Positions 28,252 to 36,490 of a DNA stretch of 64,000 nt are shown one piece after another. The translations under genes and the position numbers were made by a program. Each line of letters opens with the position of its first letter. Within the stretch, counting starts at the first letter, position 1. Origin of the DNA: Herbidospora cretacea (GTDB lineage Bacteria > Actinomycetota > Actinomycetes > Streptosporangiales > Streptosporangiaceae); contig NZ_BBXG01000010.1 in the NCBI RefSeq assembly GCF_001570605.1, positions 136,592-200,591 on the forward strand, in the 5' to 3' direction. A model generated the notes under the pieces. It was given only the letters and a program-made list of their open reading frames with translations, searched no databases and was not told the origin of the DNA.

Positions 28252-28831
28252 CCACGGCGGCGGCGCGAGCCGCGGCCTGACCTCGACGAAGATCGTCGTT
28301 GCGGGTGGCTTCGGGGTGGGCAAGACCACCTTCGTCGGGGCGGTCTCCGAGATCGTCCCGTTGACGACCGAGGCGGTGATGACCGACGCCTCCAAGGACA
28401 TCGACGACGCGAGCCTGACGCCCAACAAGACCACGACCACGGTGGCCATGGACTTCGGGCGGGTGTCCCTGGACGAGGACCTGATCCTCTACCTGTTCGG
28501 CACGCCCGGTCAGCACCGTTTCTGGTTCATGTGGGATGATCTTGTACGGGGTGCGATCGGCGCCATCGTCCTGGTGGACACCCGGCGGTTGGCCGACAGC
28601 TTCCCCGCGGTCGATTATTTCGAGGAGGCGCGCCTCCCGTTCATTGTGGGCATCAACGGCTTCGACGGCCGCTACCCCCATGCCGAGGACGAGATCAGGG
28701 AGGCCCTCACCCTCTCCGCCCACGTCCCGCTCGTCCGCACGGACGCCAGGTCCCGCGAATCGGTGAAGACCGCCCTCATCACGCTGGTGGAGCACGCCCT
28801 CACCTCGCGTGTGGGCGGCCCTCGCTGGTGA
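28232..28831 (+). CDS. Ras-like small GTPase of conservon 3 (CvnD type)
   Basis: 199 residues. The N-terminus has an extra segment (DVYSHGGGA) before SRGLTSTKIVVAGGFGVGKT. G3 GTPGQHRFWFMWDD, NGFD and TDARS are kept. The last part (VEHALTSRVGGPRW) differs from the other copies. Start inside the DUF742 gene by the same 20 bases as in copies 1 and 2. The ffh gene follows after 70 bases with its own promoter-like gap. Confidence 0.93.
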   Translation: MDFDVYSHGGGASRGLTSTKIVVAGGFGVGKTTFVGAVSEIVPLTTEAVMTDASKDIDDASLTPNKTTTTVAMDFGRVSLDEDLILYLFGTPGQHRFWFMWDDLVRGAIGAIVLVDTRRLADSFPAVDYFEEARLPFIVGINGFDGRYPHAEDEIREALTLSAHVPLVRTDARSRESVKTALITLVEHALTSRVGGPRW

Positions 28832-28901
28832 GCGGATAGGCTTGGGAGGCCGGGGGTAGTCCCCTGATCCACGACGATTCCCTTCGAGGCTGGCCAATCA
28901 C

Positions 28902-30443
28902 GTGTTCGAGACGCTTTCCGACCGGCTGACTTCGGTCTTCTCCTCACTCCGGTCCAAGGGCAGGCTTTCCGACGCCGACATCGACGCGACCTGCCGTGAG
29001 ATCCGCATCGCCCTGCTCGAGGCAGACGTCGCGCTGCCGGTGGTCAAGGACTTCGTGGCCCACGTCAAGGAGCGGGCCCGGGGGGTCGAGGTCTCCCAGG
29101 CGCTGAACCCGGCGCAGCAGGTCGTGAAGATCGTCAACGACGAGCTGATCGAGATCCTCGGCGGCGAGACCCGCCGCCTGCGCCTGGCCAAGACCCCGCC
29201 GACGGTCATCATGCTGGCCGGCCTCCAGGGCGCCGGTAAGACCACCCTGGCCGGCAAGCTGGCCCGCTGGCTGCGCGACCAGAACCACGCGCCGCTGCTG
29301 GTGGCCTGTGACCTCCAGCGCCCCAACGCGGTCCAGCAGCTCTCGGTCATGGCCGAGCGCGCCGGTGTCGCCGTCTACGCGCCCCAGCCGGGCAACGGCG
29401 TCGGCGATCCGGTCGAGGTGGCCCGCCAGTCGATCGACCACGCCCGCCGCCAGCAGCACGACGTCGTCATCATCGACACCGCCGGCCGCCTGGGCATCGA
29501 CCAGGAGCTGATGGCCCAGGCCGCCCACATCCGCGACGCGGTCAGCCCCGACGAGGTGCTGTTCGTCGTCGACGCCATGATCGGCCAGGACGCCGTGACC
29601 ACGGCCCAGGCGTTCATGGACGGGGTCGGCTTCGACGGCGTCGTGCTCACCAAGCTCGACGGCGACGCCCGGGGCGGCGCCGCCCTGTCGGTGCGCCACA
29701 TCACCGGCCGCCCGATCATGTTCGCGTCCACCGGTGAGAAGCTCGAGGACTTCGACGCCTTCCACCCCGACCGCATGGCGGGCCGGATCCTCGACATGGG
29801 TGACATCCTCACCCTGATCGAGCAGGCGCAGCGGACGTTCGACGAGGCCGAGGCCGCCAAGATGGCCGGCAAGCTGGCCTCGGGCGACGACTTCACCCTC
29901 GACGACTTCCTTGAGCAGATGATGATGGTCCGCAAGATGGGCCCCATCAAGAACCTGCTCGGCATGATGCCCGGCATGGGGCAGATGCGCGACCAGATCA
30001 ACCAGGTCGACGACAAGGACCTCGACCGGGTCGCGGCCATCATCCGCTCGATGACCCCGGGCGAGCGCGCCGAGCCGAAGATGATCAACGGTTCACGCCG
30101 GGCCCGCATCGCCCGCGGTTCGGGGGTGAGCGTCACCGAGGTCAACAACCTGGTGACCCGCTTCTTCGAGGCGCAGAAGATGATGAAGCGCATGTCGCAG
30201 GGCATGGGCATCCCGGGCATGCCGGGCGGCAAGCGCAACCAGAAGCAGGCCAAGCCGAAGAAGGGCCGGCGCGTGAGCGGCGACCCGCGCAAGGCCGGCC
30301 TGGCCAAGGAGCCCGCCGCCGACACACCGGTCAAGCCGGCGGGCGGCATGCTGGGCAACCTCACGCCGGGCAAGCTGCCCAAGGGGCTGGAGCTGCCGCC
30401 GGGGTTCGACCCGTCGAAGTTCAACCTGCCCGGGCAGAAGTAG
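28902..30443 (+). CDS. ffh: Signal recognition particle protein Ffh
   Basis: 513-residue SRP54-family GTPase that, with SRP RNA, targets nascent membrane proteins to FtsY. Seen: N domain (TSVFSSLRSKGRLSDADIDA), G domain with P-loop LAGLQGAGKTTLAGKLARWL near residue 105, DTAGRLGIDQELM and TKLDGDARGGAALSV, and a methionine-rich M domain (MMMVRKMGPIKNLLGMMPGM). The C-terminal tail is basic and then Pro/Gly-rich, typical of actinobacterial Ffh. A GTG start is used. It opens the conserved ffh-rpsP-rimM-trmD-rplS block. Confidence 0.97.
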   Translation: MFETLSDRLTSVFSSLRSKGRLSDADIDATCREIRIALLEADVALPVVKDFVAHVKERARGVEVSQALNPAQQVVKIVNDELIEILGGETRRLRLAKTPPTVIMLAGLQGAGKTTLAGKLARWLRDQNHAPLLVACDLQRPNAVQQLSVMAERAGVAVYAPQPGNGVGDPVEVARQSIDHARRQQHDVVIIDTAGRLGIDQELMAQAAHIRDAVSPDEVLFVVDAMIGQDAVTTAQAFMDGVGFDGVVLTKLDGDARGGAALSVRHITGRPIMFASTGEKLEDFDAFHPDRMAGRILDMGDILTLIEQAQRTFDEAEAAKMAGKLASGDDFTLDDFLEQMMMVRKMGPIKNLLGMMPGMGQMRDQINQVDDKDLDRVAAIIRSMTPGERAEPKMINGSRRARIARGSGVSVTEVNNLVTRFFEAQKMMKRMSQGMGIPGMPGGKRNQKQAKPKKGRRVSGDPRKAGLAKEPAADTPVKPAGGMLGNLTPGKLPKGLELPPGFDPSKFNLPGQK

Positions 30444-30454
30444 CCGCTTCGATC

Positions 30455-30464
30455 TGGCAGAATG
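30455..30464 (+). promoter_or_regulatory. Promoter-like element TGGCAGAATG upstream of rpsP
   Basis: The gap 30444-30600 holds this element, closely matched by TGGCAGACTG ahead of rplS (32646-32655) and by GTAGACTG ahead of rpsB (45032-45039). It probably contains a -10 hexamer for ribosomal protein promoters. A convincing -35 box is not seen. Confidence 0.4.
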
Positions 30465-30600
30465 TCATGTTGGAACATCGTGGTCCGGCGGGCGCCCTCT
30501 AATCCCCGCGTTCCGCGCCTGTCCCTGGAGTGGCCGCCACCTCGTGCCCCACTCGATGTGACGCCGCTCATCCATTTTTGAAGCAGGAGAGACCACACCC

Positions 30601-31047
30601 GTGGCAGTCAAGATCAAGCTCAAGCGGCTCGGCATGATCCGCAACCCGCAGTACCGCATCGTCGTCGCCGACAGCCGCACCAAGCGTGACGGCCGTGCGA
30701 TCGAGGAGATCGGGCTCTACCACCCGAAGGAGCACCCCTCGCGCATCGAGGTCGACTCCGAGCGGGCGCAGTACTGGCTGGGCGTCGGCGCGCAGCCGAC
30801 CGACCCGGTCATGAAGCTGTTCAAGCTGACCGGTGACTGGCAGAAGTTCAAGGGCGAGGCCGCCCCTGCTCCGCTGCTCGTCGCCGAGCCGCCGGCCGAC
30901 CGTCACGCCGCCTACGAGGCCGCCGCCAAGGAGGCCCTGTCGAGCGACACCGGCGCCGCCACCACGCCGCGGAAGAAGAAGGCCGAGCCCAAGGCCGAGA
31001 CCGCCACCGAGGCGCCCGCCGAGCCCACCTCGGAAACCGAGGCCTGA
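30601..31047 (+). CDS. rpsP: 30S ribosomal protein S16
   Basis: 148 residues: the conserved S16 core ([20 protein letters not shown], then [20 protein letters not shown]) followed by a long Ala/Glu/Lys/Pro-rich tail from about residue 85 that is common in actinobacteria. GTG start with GCAGGAGAG upstream. One base separates its stop from the khpA ATG. Confidence 0.97.
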   Translation: MAVKIKLKRLGMIRNPQYRIVVADSRTKRDGRAIEEIGLYHPKEHPSRIEVDSERAQYWLGVGAQPTDPVMKLFKLTGDWQKFKGEAAPAPLLVAEPPADRHAAYEAAAKEALSSDTGAATTPRKKKAEPKAETATEAPAEPTSETEA

Positions 31048-31048
31048 C

Positions 31049-31294
31049 ATGCTCGAGGAGGCCCTCGAGCACCTGGTTAAGGGCATCGTCGAGCATCCCG
31101 ACGAGGTCCGCGTTCGCGCGCGGAAGATCCGCACCGGGCGAGTCCTGGAAGTGCGGGTCCATCCCGAAGACCTCGGCAAGGTCATCGGCCGCGGGGGCCG
31201 CACGGCCAAGGCGTTGCGCACCGTCGTCAACGCCCTGTCCGACGGCAAGTACGTGCGGGTCGACCTGGTCGACCTGACCGAGGCCCGTTCCTGA
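31049..31294 (+). CDS. khpA: KH-domain RNA-binding protein KhpA
   Basis: 81 residues, one KH domain with the RNA-binding GxxG loop in VIGRGGRTAKALRTVV. Starts one base after rpsP. The family binds many RNAs and is linked to cell-size and translation control in other Gram-positive bacteria. Its position between rpsP and rimM is conserved. The CDS is followed by a strong hairpin. Confidence 0.94.
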   Translation: MLEEALEHLVKGIVEHPDEVRVRARKIRTGRVLEVRVHPEDLGKVIGRGGRTAKALRTVVNALSDGKYVRVDLVDLTEARS

Positions 31295-31318
31295 CCCTGC
31301 CGAAAGCAACAGCCCGTC

Positions 31319-31366
31319 ATCCCGGGAGACCGTCGTCGGTCTCCCGGGATCGTCGTTTCTGGAGAC
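31319..31366 (+). promoter_or_regulatory. 13-bp stem-loop and alternative pairing with the rimM ribosome site
   Basis: Arms 31319-31331 and 31338-31350 pair perfectly around GTCGTC. A short CGTCGTTTC follows. GTCTCC in the right arm (31339-31344) can instead pair with GGAGAC at 31361-31366, which is the ribosome-binding site of rimM. This gives two mutually exclusive folds, one exposing and one hiding the site. Confidence 0.55.
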
Positions 31367-31371
31367 TCCTT

Positions 31372-31884
31372 ATGCAGCTCGTCGTCGGCCGGATCGGCCG
31401 CCCCCACGGCGTCCGCGGCGAAGTGACCGTCGAGGTCCGCACCGACGAGCCGGGGGAGCGGTTCGCGCCCGGCACGCGGCTGACCACCGACCCCGCCTCC
31501 CGGGGGCCGCTCACGGTCGAGCAGGCCCGCTGGCACAAGGGCATCCTGCTGCTGACCCTGGAGGGGGTCCACGGCCGCGAGGGCGCCGAGGCGCTGCGCG
31601 ACACGATGCTCGTGATCGACTCCGCCGAAATCCCTCCCTCCGACGACCCCGACGAGTTCCACGACCACCAGCTCATCGGGCTGGCCGTGGTCTCCGCCGA
31701 GGGCGAGCCGCTGGGCGAGGTGTCCGACGTGCTGCACCACGGGCAGGACCTGCTGGTGGTGAAGCGCCCCGGCCGCGACGACGCCTACGTGCCGTTCGTG
31801 AAGGCGCTGGTCCCCGAGGTCGACGTGGCGGCCGGGCGGCTGGTCGTCACGGCGCCCCCCGGCCTCTTCGACCTCGACGCCTGA
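31372..31884 (+). CDS. rimM: 16S rRNA processing protein RimM
   Basis: 170 residues: N-terminal RimM beta-barrel (QLVVGRIGRPHGVRGEVTVE) and C-terminal PRC barrel (LIGLAVVSAEGEPLGEVSDV, with VPFVKALVPEVD). Helps mature the 30S head near S19. ATG with GGAG seven bases upstream. trmD follows after one base. Confidence 0.96.
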   Translation: MQLVVGRIGRPHGVRGEVTVEVRTDEPGERFAPGTRLTTDPASRGPLTVEQARWHKGILLLTLEGVHGREGAEALRDTMLVIDSAEIPPSDDPDEFHDHQLIGLAVVSAEGEPLGEVSDVLHHGQDLLVVKRPGRDDAYVPFVKALVPEVDVAAGRLVVTAPPGLFDLDA

Positions 31885-31885
31885 C

Positions 31886-32656
31886 ATGCGCATCGACGTC
31901 ATCTCGATCTTCCCCGAGTACTTCGCGCCCCTCGACGTCTCCCTGATGGGCAAGGCGCGCGCCAGGGGCATCCTCGACGTGCGCCTCCACCAGTTGCGGG
32001 AGTGGGCCCACGACGTGCACAAGACCGTCGACGACACCCCCTACGGGGGCGGGCCGGGCATGGTCATGAAGCCGGAGATCTGGGGCGCCGCCATCGACGA
32101 CGTCGTCGGCTCCGGCGAGGGCCTGCCGCGGATGGTCGTGCCGACCCCGAGCGGGCGGCCGTTCACCCAGGCCGTGGCGCTGGAGTACGCCGCCGAGCCG
32201 TGGCTGCTGTTCGCGCCGGCCCGCTACGAGGGCATCGACAGCCGGGTCATGATCGAATACGGCTCCCGCCTGCGGCTCGACGAGGTCTCGATCGGCGACT
32301 ACGTGCTGGCGGGGGGCGAGGCGGCCGTGCTGGTCATGGTGGAGGCCGTCGCCCGGCTGCTGCCCGGGGTCCTGGGGAACGCCGTCTCGGCCGTCGACGA
32401 CTCGTTCGCGCCCGGGGACATGGAGAACCTGCTCGAAGGGCCGGTGTTCACCAAGCCGCCGGTCTGGCGCGACCACGCGGTGCCCGAGATCCTGCTCTCC
32501 GGCCACCACGGGAAGATCGCGCGCTGGCGCCGGGACGAGGCGCTGCGCCGCACCCTCCAGAAGCGGCCCGAGCTGATCGAGCGGGGCGAGCTGTCGGCCG
32601 CCGACCTCAGGGCGCTTGAGGCGTTTCGCGCCGACGGCGATCCTGTGGCAGACTGA
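31886..32656 (+). CDS. trmD: tRNA (guanine-N1)-methyltransferase
   Basis: 256 residues. Methylates G37 of tRNAs reading CNN codons to prevent frameshifting. Seen: MRIDVISIFPEYF, the trefoil-knot SAM site with LLFAPARYEGIDSR and SIGDYVLAGGEAA, and the C-terminal GLLSGHHGKIARWRR-type segment (LLSGHHGKIARWRRDEAL). Adjacent to rimM with one base gap. Its last codons overlap the promoter-like element of rplS. Confidence 0.97.
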   Translation: MRIDVISIFPEYFAPLDVSLMGKARARGILDVRLHQLREWAHDVHKTVDDTPYGGGPGMVMKPEIWGAAIDDVVGSGEGLPRMVVPTPSGRPFTQAVALEYAAEPWLLFAPARYEGIDSRVMIEYGSRLRLDEVSIGDYVLAGGEAAVLVMVEAVARLLPGVLGNAVSAVDDSFAPGDMENLLEGPVFTKPPVWRDHAVPEILLSGHHGKIARWRRDEALRRTLQKRPELIERGELSAADLRALEAFRADGDPVAD

Positions 32657-32683
32657 AGCGCTGAATGCCTGCCGTTCGCAGGC
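32646..32683 (+). promoter_or_regulatory. Promoter-like element and short hairpin ahead of rplS
   Basis: TGGCAGACTG (32646-32655) overlaps the trmD stop. GCCTGC-CGTTC-GCAGGC (32667-32683) follows at the start of a 116-base leader before rplS, so the hairpin may be the transcript 5' end or an autoregulatory site. Confidence 0.4.
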
Positions 32684-32772
32684 TTGTCGTGCCCGCGTCC
32701 TTCTCGACGCCCCGCCTCGCAGGGGACGGACGGACCTCCGGGTGCTCTCTCAACTGATGAGGAACCTCAGTC

Positions 32773-33135
32773 ATGCACACGCAGATCCAGGCGCTCGAGA
32801 AGGCCGCCCTTCGCAGCGACATCCCGGCGTTCCGCCCGGGTGACACGCTCGAAGTCCACGTCCGCGTCATCGAGGGCAACCGCTCTCGTGTCCAGGTCTT
32901 CAAGGGCTTCGTGCTGCGCCGTCAGAACGGCGGTCTCCGTGAGACGTTCACCGTCCGCAAGATCAGCTACGGCGTCGGCGTCGAGCGTACCTTCCCCGTG
33001 CACAGCCCGGTGATCGAGAAGATCACGCTGGTGACCCGTGGCGACGTCCGCCGCGCCAAGCTCTACTACATGCGTGACCTGCGCGGCAAGGCCGCCCGCA
33101 TCCGCGAGCGCCGCGACGCCCTGCCCGCGAAGTAA
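32773..33135 (+). CDS. rplS: 50S ribosomal protein L19
   Basis: 120 residues, usual length. Seen: [40 protein letters not shown] and the basic end [19 protein letters not shown]19 sits at the subunit interface. ATG start; a good terminator follows, so it ends the ffh-to-rplS block. Confidence 0.97.
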   Translation: MHTQIQALEKAALRSDIPAFRPGDTLEVHVRVIEGNRSRVQVFKGFVLRRQNGGLRETFTVRKISYGVGVERTFPVHSPVIEKITLVTRGDVRRAKLYYMRDLRGKAARIRERRDALPAK

Positions 33136-33151
33136 AGCGGCATATCACTGC

Positions 33152-33179
33152 AAGCCCGTGCCTGACCGGCACGGGCTTT
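33152..33179 (+). terminator. Intrinsic terminator after rplS
   Basis: AAGCCCGTGCC pairs with GGCACGGGCTT around TGACC (11 bp perfect), followed by TTTC. It lies 17 bases past the rplS stop. Confidence 0.9.
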
Positions 33180-33296
33180 CGCAGTTTTGGGGACGGGAAG
33201 CCGAGTCGGCGACGTCGCGTACTGTGACCATGATTTAGGCTCGTCTAGGCGCGCGCCGGCGCGCCCGCATCTCTTGACTTCCCAGACCAGGACGGG

Positions 33297-34106
33297 GTGG
33301 ACGTGGTCGCCGAAGACACCCATCAGAACGCGCAGCCGGGCAAGGACAAGAAAGGCTCGTTCTGGCGTGAACTGCCTGTCCTGATCGTGGTGGCGCTGGT
33401 GCTGGCCCTGCTCATCAAGTCGTTCGTGGTCCAGGCGTTCTACATCCCGTCGGAGTCGATGGAGAACACCCTCCTCAAGAACGACCGGGTCCTGGTCAAC
33501 AAGCTCGTCTACCGGGTCCGCGACATCGAGCGCGGCGACATCGTCGTCTTCTCCGGCGTCGACTCCTGGGCCGGTGAGGCCGAGTTCGCGCCGCCCGCCA
33601 ACCCGGTCGCCGGGTTCTTCCGCTGGGTCGGCACCGCGTTCGGCGTCGTCCCCGGCGAGAAGGACTACATCAAGCGGGTCATCGGCGTCCCCGGCGACAA
33701 GGTCAAGTGCTGCGACGCCAAGGGCCGGATCACCGTCAATGGGGTGCCCCTCGACGAGGAGAGCTACCTCTACCCGGGCGACGTGCCGTCGCTGGGCAAC
33801 TTCGAGATCGACGTCGCCCCCGGCCGCCTGTGGGTCATGGGCGACCACCGCTCCGTCTCGCTCGACTCGCGCGCCCACGGCGGCGACCCGGGCGGCGGCG
33901 CCATCCCGATCGACCAGGTCATCGGGCGCGCGTTCGTGAAGGTGTGGCCGTTCGACCGGGCGGGGATCCTGCCGATCCCCGAGACGTTCGGCCAGAAGGG
34001 CCTCACCGCCGCCGCGGCGGCCGAGAGCGCCGTGCCGCTGCTGCTGGGCTTCGCGGGGGCCTTCCCGCTTATGGCCCTTAGGCGCCGCATACGCGTCAAG
34101 CGGTAG
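33297..34106 (+). CDS. lepB: Signal peptidase I, first of a tandem pair
   Basis: 269 residues. Membrane serine protease that removes Sec and Tat signal peptides. Seen: an N-terminal helix (LIVVALVLALLIKSFVVQAF), catalytic Ser54 in PSESMENTLL, catalytic Lys126 in DYIKRVIGVPGD, and WVMGDHRSVSLDSR. A second hydrophobic helix near the C-terminus (LLLGFAGAFPLMAL) gives two membrane anchors. GTG start at 33297; a GTG six bases on is an alternative. The second lepB follows 11 bases downstream. Confidence 0.94.
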   Translation: MDVVAEDTHQNAQPGKDKKGSFWRELPVLIVVALVLALLIKSFVVQAFYIPSESMENTLLKNDRVLVNKLVYRVRDIERGDIVVFSGVDSWAGEAEFAPPANPVAGFFRWVGTAFGVVPGEKDYIKRVIGVPGDKVKCCDAKGRITVNGVPLDEESYLYPGDVPSLGNFEIDVAPGRLWVMGDHRSVSLDSRAHGGDPGGGAIPIDQVIGRAFVKVWPFDRAGILPIPETFGQKGLTAAAAAESAVPLLLGFAGAFPLMALRRRIRVKR

Positions 34107-34117
34107 TCTTTCCGCCC

Positions 34118-34738
34118 GTGGCCGTCGCTGAAGAAGAGACCAACTCCTCCGGCACACCGGAGGATTCCGGCAAGCCGGAGAAAAAAAAGAAGAAGTCCGC
34201 CCTCCGGGAGACGATCACCTTCACGATCGGCGGCGTGATCGTCGCCCTCCTGGTCCACTTCTTCGTCATGCGGTCGTTCTGGATCCCGTCGGAGTCGATG
34301 GAGAACACCCTGCTGGTCAACGACCGCGTGGTCGTCCTCCAGTTCGGCTCCATCGACCGCGGCGACATCGTGGTCTTCAAGGGCTGGGACGGCGAGGACA
34401 CGATCAAGCGGGTGATCGGCAAGGGCGGCGACACGGTCAAGTGCTGCGACGCCCAGCGTCACATCACGGTCAACGGCACCCCGATCGACGAAGAGGGCAA
34501 GTACCTCTACCCCGGCGACTACCCCGGCCGCACCTTCGAGGTGAAGGTGCCCGAGGGGCGCCTGTGGCTGATGGGAGACCACCGTTCCAACTCGATGGAC
34601 TCCCGGGCCTACATGGAGGACGAGTACAAGGGCACGATCTCCGAAGACGACGTCATCGGTTTCGCCTTCGCCCGTTATTGGCCCCTTGACCGGCTCAGTC
34701 TCATATCGCGACCAGAGACCTTCTCCAACGTCCGGTGA
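34118..34738 (+). CDS. lepB: Signal peptidase I, second of a tandem pair
   Basis: 206 residues with a single N-terminal helix (TFTIGGVIVALLVHFFVMRS) after a lysine-rich stretch (KPEKKKKK). Catalytic Ser60 in PSESMENTLLVND and Lys97 in DTIKRVIGKGGD; WLMGDHRSNSMDSR is kept. It is shorter than its neighbour and lacks the C-terminal helix. The GTG start has no clear Shine-Dalgarno site, so it is probably translated by coupling from the first copy. Tandem signal peptidases here are common in actinomycetes and may split substrates. Confidence 0.94.
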   Translation: MAVAEEETNSSGTPEDSGKPEKKKKKSALRETITFTIGGVIVALLVHFFVMRSFWIPSESMENTLLVNDRVVVLQFGSIDRGDIVVFKGWDGEDTIKRVIGKGGDTVKCCDAQRHITVNGTPIDEEGKYLYPGDYPGRTFEVKVPEGRLWLMGDHRSNSMDSRAYMEDEYKGTISEDDVIGFAFARYWPLDRLSLISRPETFSNVR

Positions 34739-34760
34739 TGGGGCGTACGCTGCTTCTGTC

Positions 34761-35468
34761 ATGACAGTTGCCTATCGTCCGCGCCCGAGCGTGGTCCGAC
34801 GTGACTCAGGCCTCTACGGCTATGAGCGCGCCCTGATCCGCCGGGGCTTCCAGCCCGTCGCCGGCGTCGACGAAGCGGGCCGCGGCGCCTGCGCCGGCCC
34901 GCTGGTGGTCGCCGCGGTGGTTCTCGGACGCGAGATCGACGGCATCAACGACTCCAAACTGCTGACCGAGGCCCGCCGCGAGGAATACCACGCCAAGATC
35001 ATGGCGACCGCGAAGGCCGTCAGCGTCGTCGTCATCCCGCCCACCGAGATCGACCAGCGCGGCCTCCACAAGTGCAACGTGGCGGGAATGCGCCGCGCGG
35101 TTGCCGGGTTGGGTCTCACACCCGGATACATCCTGACCGACGGATTCCCGGTCCCCGGCCTCCCGGCGCCGTCACTGGCCGTCTGGAAGGGTGACCAGGT
35201 GGCCGCCTGCATAGCGGCCGCGTCGATCGTCGCGAAGGTGACCCGGGACCGCATGATGACAACCCTGCACGAATCATTCCCCCAATACGGCTTCGCCGGG
35301 CACAAGGGTTACGTGACCAGAGACCACCGAGCGGCCCTCGCTCACCACGGGCCATCCCAGCACCATCGGTTCTCGTTCGTGACAGTGGCTCGGACGATGC
35401 CGGGTATGAGGATGCGGGAGAATGAACCAGGGGCCGAAACGGGGTTGGGAACAGGAGGGCCGGAATGA
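34761..35468 (+). CDS. rnhB: Ribonuclease HII
   Basis: 235 residues. Cleaves RNA in RNA-DNA hybrids, including single ribonucleotides. Seen: the metal-binding start GVDEAGRGACAGP, SKLLTEARRE, the Asp in ILTDGFPVPG, and AASIVAKVTRDRMM. The ATG at 34761 lies about 11 bases after a TACGCT sequence and has no Shine-Dalgarno site, so a leaderless mRNA is possible. The stop overlaps the DUF2469 start (ATGA). Confidence 0.95.
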   Translation: MTVAYRPRPSVVRRDSGLYGYERALIRRGFQPVAGVDEAGRGACAGPLVVAAVVLGREIDGINDSKLLTEARREEYHAKIMATAKAVSVVVIPPTEIDQRGLHKCNVAGMRRAVAGLGLTPGYILTDGFPVPGLPAPSLAVWKGDQVAACIAAASIVAKVTRDRMMTTLHESFPQYGFAGHKGYVTRDHRAALAHHGPSQHHRFSFVTVARTMPGMRMRENEPGAETGLGTGGPE

Positions 35469-35788
35469 GCGCGGAGGATCTCGAGAAGTACGAGACCGAG
35501 ATGGAGCTGCAGCTCTACCGCGAGTACCGCGATGTGGTCGGTCTGTTCACGTACGTCGTCGAAACCGAACGTCGGTTCTACCTGACGAACTCGGTCGACA
35601 TGGAGGTGCGCACCGCGGAGAACGGCGAGGTGTTCTTCGACGTGAAGATGCAGGACGCATGGGTGTGGGACATGTATCGACCGGCGCGATTCGTGAAGAA
35701 CGTGCGAGTGGTGACGTTCAAGGACGTGAACGTCGAAGAACTCGCCAAGCCTGACCTGGAGATGCCCAAGGAGGGCTTCTCCAGCTGA
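35465..35788 (+). CDS. DUF2469 family protein
   Basis: 107 residues, acidic, no membrane helix. Seen: [51 protein letters not shown] and [10 protein letters not shown]. Strongly conserved in actinobacteria directly after rnhB, but without a known function. The 4-base overlap with rnhB indicates co-translation. A strong terminator follows 13 bases downstream. Confidence 0.92.
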   Translation: MSAEDLEKYETEMELQLYREYRDVVGLFTYVVETERRFYLTNSVDMEVRTAENGEVFFDVKMQDAWVWDMYRPARFVKNVRVVTFKDVNVEELAKPDLEMPKEGFSS

Positions 35789-35801
35789 GCGTCTCCTTGA
35801 G

Positions 35802-35838
35802 GGGCCGGGTCCTGTTCAGGGCCCGGCCCTTCTGGTTT
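35802..35838 (+). terminator. Intrinsic terminator after the DUF2469 gene
   Basis: A 12-bp stem with one T-G pair (arms 35802-35813 and 35818-35829) around GTTC is followed by TTCTGGTTTT. A perfect TTGTCCACA, the Streptomyces-type DnaA box, lies downstream at 35855-35863. Confidence 0.85.
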
Positions 35839-35906
35839 TCCCCAGGCTTTGCCGTTGTCCACAGGGCCCCCGCTCGGGCGTTCCCGCCTCCGCCCGCTCT
35901 GCGAGC

Positions 35907-36269
35907 GTGGCCCGCATGGGAGCGAAGGACGAGCTGGGGCGGGCCGGTGAAGATCTGGCGGCGCGTTACCTGATCCGCCACGGGATGGAGATCCTCTGCC
36001 GGAACTGGCGGTGCCGCGAGGGGGAGATCGACATCGTGGCGCGCGACGGGGGCGTGCTGGTGGTGGTCGAGGTGCGCACACGGTCTTCCGATGCCCGTGG
36101 GTCGGCCTTCGCGTCGGTGACCGAGGCGAAGCTGGCCCGGCTGCGACGGCTGGGGGCCCGGTGGAGGGCGGGGCAGGGCGAGCGGTTCGCGGCGGTGCGG
36201 GTCGACGTGGTGGCGCTCGACGGGTTCGCGGGGACCTTCTCGATCCGCCACGAGAAGGGCATCTGCTGA
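35907..36269 (+). CDS. YraN/UPF0102 family endonuclease-like protein
   Basis: 120 residues. Seen: [37 protein letters not shown] and [10 protein letters not shown], the E...D...ExR arrangement of restriction-endonuclease-like folds. Start either GTG 35907 or ATG 35916. Function not established; constant association with comM and dprA suggests a role in DNA handling. Confidence 0.9.
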   Translation: MARMGAKDELGRAGEDLAARYLIRHGMEILCRNWRCREGEIDIVARDGGVLVVVEVRTRSSDARGSAFASVTEAKLARLRRLGARWRAGQGERFAAVRVDVVALDGFAGTFSIRHEKGIC

Positions 36270-36386
36270 TGGGAGCCCTGAGTAGATCCGTGATCGCGGG
36301 CTCGACGTCACCTCCACGTGCGGCGTCTCGCGGGTCAGCGGTCCTGCGCCTTCGTCCGGACCGCACTGGCCCTTCGGCGAGGGCCT

Positions 36387-36444
36387 GCCCTTCTGCTGTC
36401 GCTGATGCCTTCTGCTGTCGCTGATGCCTTGTGCTGTCGCGGAT
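36387..36444 (+). repeat. Three imperfect copies of a 19-20 bp repeat
   Basis: GCCTTCTGCTGTCGCTGAT occurs at 36407-36425, with a 20-base variant at 36387-36406 and a diverged third copy at 36426-36444. It fills part of the 221-base gap between yraN and comM; the rest of that gap shows no gene. Confidence 0.8.
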
Positions 36445-36490
36445 GAATGTGCGCTCCGGCATGCGCCGGATTGATCGTGAGGGGTGTTCC

